NCBI GenBank assembly: GCA_016649795.1
Contig: JAENWZ010000025.1
Location: forward strand, 1-14,824
Source: Proteiniphilum sp.
GTDB taxonomy: Bacteria > Bacteroidota > Bacteroidia > Bacteroidales > Dysgonomonadaceae
Length of the DNA stretch: 14,824 bases
Direction: 5' to 3'
The translations under genes were made by a program, and so were the position numbers. Numbering within the stretch: the stretch's first letter is position 1; each line of letters opens with the position of its first letter. The notes under the pieces are model-generated. The model was not told the origin of the DNA. It saw only the letters and a program-made list of their open reading frames with translations, and did not search any database. Below, piece after piece: positions 1 to 5,334 of this stretch.

Positions 1-204
1 GGTAGGGGTGGGAGTCACCTCCTCCATTGGCGGTTCCGCGATGCCGTAAGCATCTTCTGAGCTGCCGAACATCACAGGGATCCCTTCCAGTTCCTGGGGT
101 GGAGAGGCCAAAGTGAAATAAGAAAACAATAGTATCAGTAGGAGCAATAGTGTAAATACGATTGTTCCGACAATTCCTCCTATTTTTTCTCTGGTCAGCT
201 CCAT
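1..204 (-). CDS. tonB: TonB-type energy transducer, N-terminal part (cut by window edge)
   Basis: The reading frame starts at the ATG at 204-202 and stays open for 68 codons to the window edge, so only the N-terminus is seen. It begins MELTREKIGG, followed by one hydrophobic segment (about residues 9-33) and then a Pro/Glu-rich stretch with PPMEEVTP. This is the usual order in TonB: a short cytoplasmic tip, a single membrane anchor and a proline-rich periplasmic linker. The C-terminal receptor-contacting domain lies outside the window. TonB carries energy from the ExbB/ExbD proton motor to TonB-dependent outer-membrane transporters (in Bacteroidota, SusC-like porins among others). It lies 39 nt downstream of exbD on the same strand, so co-transcription is likely. 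The assignment rests on the N-terminal architecture and the exbB-exbD context. Another TonB-like or TolA-like protein cannot be excluded. Confidence 0.8.
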   Translation of the reverse strand, partial: MELTREKIGGIVGTIVFTLLLLLILLFSYFTLASPPQELEGIPVMFGSSEDAYGIAEPPMEEVTPTPT

Positions 205-243
205 TTTTATAATCTCTTATTTGATTGGGTTGAGGGATAAGGT

Positions 244-651
244 TTAATTGGGCCTTGTCATCAACACCATCTTGAATTTGTTTTGATTGGCAATATCCAA
301 TATACGAACAATCTCCTTATAGGGAACAGTCTCATCGGCATAGAGCGCCACGAATATATCAGGGTCGGCTGTGTATGCCGACTGCAGAAACGGCGTGATC
401 GCTTCAAAAGGTACCTGTCGTTCCGTTTCATTTGCGTTTGCCACGTAATAATTCAGCTCTTTGTCAATGGTTACACGTGTGATGGGTTTTGCCTGCGCCT
501 GTTGCTGCGATCTGGGCAATAACACCTGTATGGCGTTAGGTACAACAATGGTAGATGTGATCATGAAGAAGATCAGTAACAGAAATATCACATCCGTCAT
601 CGACGCCATGCTGAAATTCGATTCTATGTTAAATCGTTGTTTTAAAGCCAT
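244..651 (-). CDS. exbD: ExbD/TolR family biopolymer transport protein
   Basis: This 135-residue protein is of normal ExbD length. It has a short cytoplasmic N-terminus, a single membrane helix at about residues 18-36 starting MTDVIFLLLIF, and a periplasmic domain (about 45-135) ending in the typical ExbD pattern of a helix followed by a strand. The Asp at residue 20, at the start of the helix, corresponds to the conserved protonatable Asp of ExbD/TolR that is essential for proton flow. With ExbB and TonB it forms the inner-membrane motor for outer-membrane uptake. It sits between exbB (86 nt upstream, a spacer filled by an 8-bp-periodic repeat) and tonB (39 nt downstream). Many Bacteroidales loci carry two exbD genes in a row, but only one is present here. 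ExbD rather than TolR is preferred because tonB follows. Confidence 0.92.
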   Translation of the reverse strand: MALKQRFNIESNFSMASMTDVIFLLLIFFMITSTIVVPNAIQVLLPRSQQQAQAKPITRVTIDKELNYYVANANETERQVPFEAITPFLQSAYTADPDIFVALYADETVPYKEIVRILDIANQNKFKMVLMTRPN

Positions 652-659
652 AATTTTCT

Positions 660-736
660 GATTCGATGATTCGGCGATTCGGCGATTCGATGATTGTATC
701 GTTCAATCAGCTAATCGGTAAATCTGCCAATCTGTT
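660..736. repeat. 8-bp-periodic GATT/AATC array between exbB and exbD
   Basis: Four consecutive 8-bp units fitting ATTCG[A/G][T/C]G occupy 661-692 (unit 1 identical to unit 4, unit 2 to unit 3). A 12-nt spacer (693-704) follows, then four 8-bp units beginning AATC occupy 705-736 and stop exactly at the exbB stop codon. With the G at 660, the left half repeats GATT every 8 bases (five times) and the right half repeats its complement AATC every 8 bases (four times). The whole array is therefore a degenerate inverted repeat that could fold into an imperfect hairpin in the exbB-exbD transcript. Confidence 0.85.
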
Positions 737-1444
737 TTATGCTGCCGGTTCATTGAGGATATCCATGAATTCCATGATTCTCATCTCCAATCTGTTCACA
801 ATCCCCTTGATACGTGTAGTAAGGTAATTGTACGCGAAAAGGGCAATGATTCCCACGATAAGTCCTCCTACTGTGGTTACCAGCGCTTCGTATATACCTG
901 TGGAGAGAATGTTTACATCCACATTTGCTCCGGCACTGGCCATGCTCATAAAAGCTTTCACCATGCCGGTAACGGTTCCGAGAAAACCTATCATAGGTGC
1001 CCCGGATGCAGCAGTTGCCAGTACGGGTATCCCTTTTTCAAGTTTTGATATTTCAATGTTACCCTGATTCTCAATGGCTGACATCACATCTGTTGTAGGT
1101 CTCCCCAGGCGTGAAATACCTTTTTCAACCATGCGGGCTGAAGGGGTGTCGGTATTGTGGCATAGAGCGATGGCGGCATCAATTTTTTCATCGTGGATAT
1201 AATCTTTAATTCGGTTCATGAAAGAGTTATCCTCCTTGCTTGCCTTGTTAATCACCAACGTTCTTTCAATCAATACGTAAATGGTCATCAGGAGAAGGAT
1301 AAGCAACACAATCATGATCCACCCGCCCTTCAGTGCCAGGTCGAACGCATTCATTGTTACATCTTCATTAGGAGATGCCTGTTGCATTGTGTTGTAGATT
1401 GCCTGTGCACTGTCTGCCGGCGAGGGTATTTGCAATAGATTCAT
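737..1444 (-). CDS. exbB: ExbB/TolQ/MotA-type proton channel protein
   Basis: This 235-residue protein has the ExbB fold. A first membrane helix at about residues 41-60 is followed by a cytoplasmic domain (61-139), then a second helix region (about 140-166) containing PMIGFLGTVTGM and a third (about 184-208) containing GIYEALVTTVGGLIVG. These are the hallmark sequences of the MotA/TolQ/ExbB channel family. The protein surrounds the ExbD helix and conducts protons to drive TonB. The start at 1444 gives an N-terminal extension of about 40 residues before the first helix, as is common in Bacteroidota ExbB. It is the first gene of the exbB-exbD-tonB set and follows pdxJ after 240 nt. That spacer contains an imperfect tandem duplication of the exbB leader. 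No convincing -7 promoter element was found there. Confidence 0.93.
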   Translation of the reverse strand: MNLLQIPSPADSAQAIYNTMQQASPNEDVTMNAFDLALKGGWIMIVLLILLLMTIYVLIERTLVINKASKEDNSFMNRIKDYIHDEKIDAAIALCHNTDTPSARMVEKGISRLGRPTTDVMSAIENQGNIEISKLEKGIPVLATAASGAPMIGFLGTVTGMVKAFMSMASAGANVDVNILSTGIYEALVTTVGGLIVGIIALFAYNYLTTRIKGIVNRLEMRIMEFMDILNEPAA

Positions 1445-1621
1445 ACGATTATTTTATTATTTACATCAAGGTGTATGGAACTCGCAATAATCATGTTTTT
1501 GTGTGAGAACAATTCACCTGCTCGTTTAATACGATAATTTTATTTTTTTATATCAAGGTGTTGGAACGTTGGTGTGAGAACATTTTTAGCTAACGCTGAC
1601 CGTTGGTTCTTGCTCGTTTCA
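1443..1621. repeat. Imperfect tandem duplication of the exbB leader
   Basis: Two copies of about 85-93 bp lie head to tail: copy A at 1443-1527, ending at the exbB start codon, and copy B at 1529-1621. Shared blocks in the same order are ATACGAT (1443 and 1529), ATCAAGGTG (1465 and 1552), GTGTGAGAAC (1501 and 1572) and TGCTCGTTT (1519 and 1611). Offsets of 71-92 nt show small insertions and deletions between copies. Read on the minus strand, each copy ends in ACCTTGAT, an A/T-rich stretch and TCGTAT. Copy A continues into the exbB ATG, while copy B has ATT at the same place. Confidence 0.7.
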
Positions 1622-1684
1622 TACCGAAAGTATTCCAACTATTTTTTGAATTTGTTAATTGATAAAGATAGATAATTTGAATTG

Positions 1685-2416
1685 TTAAACCTCGACTTGA
1701 GGCTCTTTTAAACAATTTTTATATGCTTTTATTGTTTCTTTTAATCCCAGATAGAGTGCATCGCTAATAAGCGAATGTCCGATGGATACCTCTTTTAACC
1801 AGGGGATATGCATGAAGATCCAGGGGAGGTTGTCCAGGTTCAGATCATGCCCTGCATTTACTCCCAAGCCGAGGTTCTTCGCCAGGGTAGCCGCTTCAAT
1901 AAATGGGGCGACAGCCTTTTCCCTGTTGATGAGAAACTGCTCTGCATAGGGACCTGTATATAATTCTATGCGGTCCGTGCCTATCTGCGATGCCATACGA
2001 ACCATTTCGGGATTGGCATCCACGAAAATAGATGTACGGACACCCATTGTTTGAAATTCGCTGACAATATCTGTCAGGAAATCCTTGTGTGTAATGGTGT
2101 CCCATCCGGCGTCGGAGGTGATGGCATCATGCGCATCGGGTACCAGCGTGACCTGTGTGGGCCTTATTTTTCTGATGAGGGAAAGAAATTCAGCTGTCGG
2201 GTTACCCTCGATATTGAATTCAGTGTACACCTTCACCTGCAAATCCAAGACATCGGTATAACGAATGTGTCTCTGATCGGGACGAGGATGAACAGTGATC
2301 CCGTCGGCACCGAAGAGTTGACAGTCAGTAGCTACCTGCGCCACATCAGGGATGTTACCTCCGCGTGCGTTCCGCAGCGTAGCAATCTTATTTACATTTA
2401 CACTTAGCTTTGTCAT
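1685..2416 (-). CDS. pdxJ: Pyridoxine 5'-phosphate synthase
   Basis: PdxJ condenses 1-deoxy-D-xylulose 5-phosphate with 3-amino-2-oxopropyl phosphate to make pyridoxine 5'-phosphate, the last ring-forming step of the DXP-dependent vitamin B6 pathway in the cytoplasm. The 243-residue length is normal for this TIM-barrel enzyme. The N-terminus has LSVNVNKIATLRNARGG (4-20), followed by GADGITVHPRPDQRH (36-50), which holds the phosphate-binding and catalytic residues around H43, R45 and H50. A Glu-containing strand follows at about 66-70, and GVNAGHDLNLDN carries the late active-site His. The Asn-Lys in place of the Asp-His of enterobacterial PdxJ near residue 9 is, from memory, usual in Bacteroidota. 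The gene is divergent from the ACT-like/nadK pair. The PLP pathway has no evident link to the exb genes downstream. Confidence 0.95.
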   Translation of the reverse strand: MTKLSVNVNKIATLRNARGGNIPDVAQVATDCQLFGADGITVHPRPDQRHIRYTDVLDLQVKVYTEFNIEGNPTAEFLSLIRKIRPTQVTLVPDAHDAITSDAGWDTITHKDFLTDIVSEFQTMGVRTSIFVDANPEMVRMASQIGTDRIELYTGPYAEQFLINREKAVAPFIEAATLAKNLGLGVNAGHDLNLDNLPWIFMHIPWLKEVSIGHSLISDALYLGLKETIKAYKNCLKEPQVEV

Positions 2417-2621
2417 ATTTTTTCTTCACACTGTTTGTTCTGTTTATTACAGAGTGGTTGAATCCTGTGGTAATTTTGGTAATGAAAAAATAAAAAATCC
2501 GCAGGGAAGTTCAATTACACAAAATTTTGCCATCTTTGTAAAACCAACTATTCTGTTAAGGGTGTGCAGAACAAATCTGTCTGTTTTGCCAAGCGCAGAA
2601 ATAGTAGAATAAAATTCAATA

Positions 2622-2653
2622 CAAAAGTAATACGAAATAACCGTTTTGCGCAA
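2622..2653 (-). promoter_or_regulatory. Candidate promoter for pdxJ
   Basis: The minus strand reads TACTTTTG at 2629-2622, an exact match to the Bacteroidota -7 element TAnnTTTG. A TTG lies 21 nt upstream (2653-2651). Transcription would start near 2615 and give a leader of about 200 nt before pdxJ. The -33 element overlaps the start codon of the divergent gene at 2653. The match is by eye only, and the long leader makes the assignment uncertain. Confidence 0.4.
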
Positions 2654-3030
2654 TGTCGGCCAAAGAATTTATCAAAAATCAGGTGGAAAGGTTTAATTCC
2701 CAATTTACTCCCGAGCAGTTCACGGAGTTATCTGAAGCGGAGAATTCCCTTATCATACTGGAAATACCGTTAAAGGATTATACACTCACAGAAATAGCCA
2801 GGATCGTGGAGAGCAATAATGCCCATGTGATGGCTCTTTCCGTGATGCCTATCACCGACGGGTCTCTGTTGTTGATTTCTTTGAAGCTCGATGTGGATGA
2901 TCTAACAGCTGTTTTAAGAAGTTTTGAACGGTTTAACTACAGTGTGTTGTACTATTTTATGAGAGAAGGAGAAGTGACCGACACACAGCAAGAACGGTTA
3001 GATGAGTTGATGTATTACCTGGAGATGTAG
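2653..3030 (+). CDS. Stand-alone ACT-like domain protein related to the C-terminus of CBS-domain proteins
   Basis: This 125-residue cytoplasmic protein matches, in pattern, the C-terminal ACT-like part of Bacteroidota CBS-domain proteins. The visible hallmarks are SLIILEIPLKDYTLTEIARI (about 32-51), IVESNNAHV, and SFERFNYSVLYYFM near the C-terminus (about 89-102). Such proteins normally carry two CBS repeats of about 130 residues in front. Here only about 30 residues precede the ACT-like region, and an in-frame stop at 2638-2640 rules out a longer start. No CBS-like coding sequence is visible upstream in another frame. ACT-like domains usually bind small ligands or mediate dimers, but the ligand here is unknown. 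The gene is 39 nt upstream of nadK and probably co-transcribed with it, which hints at a role near NADP synthesis. That role is inference only. Confidence 0.75.
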   Translation: MSAKEFIKNQVERFNSQFTPEQFTELSEAENSLIILEIPLKDYTLTEIARIVESNNAHVMALSVMPITDGSLLLISLKLDVDDLTAVLRSFERFNYSVLYYFMREGEVTDTQQERLDELMYYLEM

Positions 3031-3069
3031 TGCTTTGTAATGAAAGATATTAAACAGATATAGATATAG

Positions 3070-3966
3070 ATGAAGTTTGCTCTATTCGGAAGTATGTTCC
3101 CCGACAGAACCGCGAAAGCGGAAGCACAGATATTTGGGGTATGTGATGCCATTAAAAGACACGGAGGTGAGCTGTGTCTGCCTGAGAATTTTTTCTTAAC
3201 ATTGTCGGGACACATACAACAGCGGGTGGCTCCTCTTTGCGAACTGGTAGAATTATTGCCTCCTGTTGATATGGTTGTGAGTGTTGGCGGGGATGGTACC
3301 TTTTTGCGAACTTCAGCAACCGTGAGCGATTCCGGCATACCGGTATTGGGTATCAATACGGGACGCCTGGGTTTTCTCGCGGCGATTAACTATTCCGATG
3401 TAGATGAGACAATGCAGGAGGTGATGAAAGGTGATTTCAGGGTGGAAGAGCGCTCTCTGTTGAAGATGATCACTGATGAAACCTTTCCTCCTGATTCCTT
3501 TAATGTGCATGCATTGAATGAAGTGGCTATTTTGAAACAGGATACGGCATCCATGCTCTCCATTCATGCATATATAAACAACGATTATCTGACCTCTTAT
3601 CAGGCCGATGGTTTGGTGGTTGCCACCCCATCAGGATCAACAGCCTATTCGCTTAGTATTGGCGGTTCCATTTTGGCACCTACTATACCCAGTATGATAC
3701 TCTCTGCCATTGCACCACACAACCTGACGTCGCGTTCTTTAATTGTAGATGACTCCAGTCTTATTTCGCTGAAAGTGGAAAGCCGCAGCCATATGTTTCT
3801 GGTCTCAGTGGATGGTCAGTCGCGTGTGTTGGATGAGTCAGTGAGTATTCAGGTAAGAAAAGCCGATTACACGCTGCGTGTGGTGAAAAGGGTAGGTCAT
3901 ACCTTCTATGAAACACTGCGCGACAAGTTGTTGTGGGGGGCAGATGTAAGAAAGCAGCACAGGTAG
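3070..3966 (+). CDS. nadK: NAD kinase
   Basis: NadK phosphorylates the 2'-hydroxyl of NAD adenosine ribose to make NADP in the cytoplasm. At 298 residues it is of normal length. Visible motifs are GGDGT at 73-77 (the catalytic, nucleotide-binding signature, with Asp75), NTGRLGFLA at 96-104, the Asn-Glu pair at 150-151, and the glycine-rich TPSGSTAYSLSIGG at 186-199. The ATG at 3070 places the N-terminal KFALFG strand where the family has it. It follows the ACT-like gene by 39 nt. Its TAG stop at 3964-3966 is only 3 nt from the stop of the convergent minus-strand gene at 3970, with no terminator between them. Sense and antisense transcripts from the two operons are therefore expected to overlap unless Rho or another mechanism ends them. 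Confidence 0.96.
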   Translation: MKFALFGSMFPDRTAKAEAQIFGVCDAIKRHGGELCLPENFFLTLSGHIQQRVAPLCELVELLPPVDMVVSVGGDGTFLRTSATVSDSGIPVLGINTGRLGFLAAINYSDVDETMQEVMKGDFRVEERSLLKMITDETFPPDSFNVHALNEVAILKQDTASMLSIHAYINNDYLTSYQADGLVVATPSGSTAYSLSIGGSILAPTIPSMILSAIAPHNLTSRSLIVDDSSLISLKVESRSHMFLVSVDGQSRVLDESVSIQVRKADYTLRVVKRVGHTFYETLRDKLLWGADVRKQHR

Positions 3967-3969
3967 GTT

Positions 3970-4146
3970 TCATTCCTCTTCGTCCGTTATTGAATCCTCA
4001 CTCAATTCTTCTGTTGCTCTCTCCTCCTGATAGGGCAGGAACCTGTCCAGTGCGATAATTAGCAAGTAGAAGAGGGTCATGAAAACAAAGATTCCGACCA
4101 TCCCGATTCCCGCAATAAGTAATGTTTTTTCTACTGTTGGTGTCAT
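3970..4146 (-). CDS. Small OadG-like gamma subunit of a sodium-pumping decarboxylase
   Basis: This 58-codon frame is short enough to be missed by routine length cut-offs. It starts at the ATG at 4146-4144, ends with TGA at 3972-3970, and begins MTPTVEKTLL. A single hydrophobic helix spans about residues 9-33 with the core GIGMVGIFVFMTLFYLLII, followed by LDRFLPY and a strongly acidic tail ending EEE. A short N-terminus, one Gly-Met-rich membrane helix and a charged cytosolic tail is the usual architecture of OadG-family gamma subunits, which hold the beta subunit and the carboxyltransferase together. The gene is 12 nt downstream of the second beta subunit and is the last gene of the operon. 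The larger lamin-tail/OadG protein upstream is a second gamma-like protein. Assignment is by architecture and position, not by alignment. Confidence 0.78.
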   Translation of the reverse strand: MTPTVEKTLLIAGIGMVGIFVFMTLFYLLIIALDRFLPYQEERATEELSEDSITDEEE

Positions 4147-4158
4147 CCTTTTTTTGTT

Positions 4159-5310
4159 TTATGCGAAAAATGGAACCAGTGTTAGTATGATACCTCCTGC
4201 AACCACCGAACCAATTTGTCCACCCACGTTTGCGCTGATGGCAGGCATGAGCAGGTAGTTGAAGGGATCCTCTTTCAGTCCCATCTGATGAATCACCCTT
4301 GCCGACATAGGGAATGCCGATATGCCGCAGGCTCCGATCATCGGGTTAAGTTTGTTTCCCTCCTTGCGGAAGAGGTTCAGGAACTTCGCGAAGATCACAC
4401 CACCGAAGGTGTCTAGTATAAAGGCGAACAAGCCGAGTGCGATGATGATCAAAGTGTCCACCCGAATAAAGCGATCAGCAGTCATCGTACTGGCTATGGT
4501 GATACCGAGCAGCAGTGTTACCAGACTTGCCAGCTCGTTCTGTGCCGATAGTGACAGTTTATTCAACACGCCGCACTCACGCACCAGGTTACCAAACATC
4601 AGGAAACCGATTAACGCCAGTGAAGAAGGTGCAATAATACCGGCTACAATCGTCACCGCAATGGGGAATAAAATAAGTGCTTTCTTCGATATCTTCTTAT
4701 CGGAACCGCTGCTCATACGTATCAACCGCTCTTTTCTTGACGTGAGCAGTCTGATCACCGGAGGTTGGATGATAGGAACGAGCGCCATATAGGAATAGGC
4801 AGCTACTGAGATAGGTCCCAGCAGGTTGGGTGCAAACCGCGAAGCAACGACGATGGAGGTTGGTCCGTCTGCCGCACCGATGATACCGATGGAGGCAGCC
4901 TCTCTCAGGTCGTAACCCAATAGTGAAGCAAACATCATCGTAAGGAATATACCAAGCTGCGCCGCAGCACCGAACAATAAGAGTGAAGGATTTCGGAACA
5001 GAGGCGAGAAATCAATCATTGCTCCGATGGCAATGAAGATAAGCAGGGGGAAGATCTCCGTGGCAATACCAGCATCGAAAAAAACATTGAGCACACCCTC
5101 CACAACCTGACCCGTGGCAGGGTCAATCTGTGTAAGTGCCGACGATAATGGGATATTCACCAGAATGGCACCAAATCCAATGGGTAACAACAGTGTCGGT
5201 TCGTAATTTTTGGCAATGGCCAGATAGATGAGGAGGAGTCCTACACCTATCATAACCAAATTTTGCCATGTCATGCCTGCAATGGCAGGCAACAATTGTT
5301 CAAAACCCAT
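4159..5310 (-). CDS. Sodium-translocating decarboxylase beta subunit, second copy (beta B)
   Basis: This 383-residue polytopic membrane protein of the OadB/GcdB/MmdB family is expected to release CO2 from carboxybiotin and couple this to Na+ export. Residues known to be important in Klebsiella OadB (D203, Y229, N373, G377, S382, R389) have counterparts with matching spacing here: D148 in GIIGAADGPTS, Y174 in AAYSYMALVP, and N322, G326, S331 and R338 in NPMIGACGISAFPMSAR. It therefore looks functional. It is homologous along its whole length to the neighbouring beta A but differs at many positions outside the motifs, so the duplication is old or the copy came from elsewhere. It lies 24 nt after beta A and 12 nt before the small gamma gene, forming a compact beta-gamma pair. 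It may serve the methylmalonyl-CoA decarboxylase here or pair with another carboxyltransferase encoded elsewhere. Confidence 0.93.
   Translation of the reverse strand: MGFEQLLPAIAGMTWQNLVMIGVGLLLIYLAIAKNYEPTLLLPIGFGAILVNIPLSSALTQIDPATGQVVEGVLNVFFDAGIATEIFPLLIFIAIGAMIDFSPLFRNPSLLLFGAAAQLGIFLTMMFASLLGYDLREAASIGIIGAADGPTSIVVASRFAPNLLGPISVAAYSYMALVPIIQPPVIRLLTSRKERLIRMSSGSDKKISKKALILFPIAVTIVAGIIAPSSLALIGFLMFGNLVRECGVLNKLSLSAQNELASLVTLLLGITIASTMTADRFIRVDTLIIIALGLFAFILDTFGGVIFAKFLNLFRKEGNKLNPMIGACGISAFPMSARVIHQMGLKEDPFNYLLMPAISANVGGQIGSVVAGGIILTLVPFFA
5274..5291. repeat. Hairpin-forming inverted repeat in the first codons of beta B
   Basis: TGCCTGC (5274-5280) and GCAGGCA (5285-5291) are perfect inverted 7-mers with a 4-nt loop. 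They begin 19 nt downstream of the first base of the beta B start codon. A hairpin in the mRNA here could affect ribosome entry or RNA processing between the two beta genes, but it could equally be a by-product of the coding sequence. Confidence 0.4.
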
Positions 5311-5334
5311 TGTTGAGACAATTTTTGTTTTTTA

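Noticed and set aside
660..736. The 8-bp array as a CRISPR or simple microsatellite
   Set aside because: CRISPR repeats are much longer with unique spacers of about 30 nt. A simple microsatellite would not switch to the complementary unit halfway with variable filler bases.
2531..2538. CATCTTTG as a -7 element for the ACT-like/nadK operon
   Set aside because: It lacks the T of the TA pair and has no TTTG 19-21 nt upstream. It remains possible, but is too weak to list as a feature.
2447..2653. A 68-codon minus-strand frame in the pdxJ leader
   Set aside because: Its start lies upstream of the candidate transcript start, its composition looks random, and no family pattern is visible.
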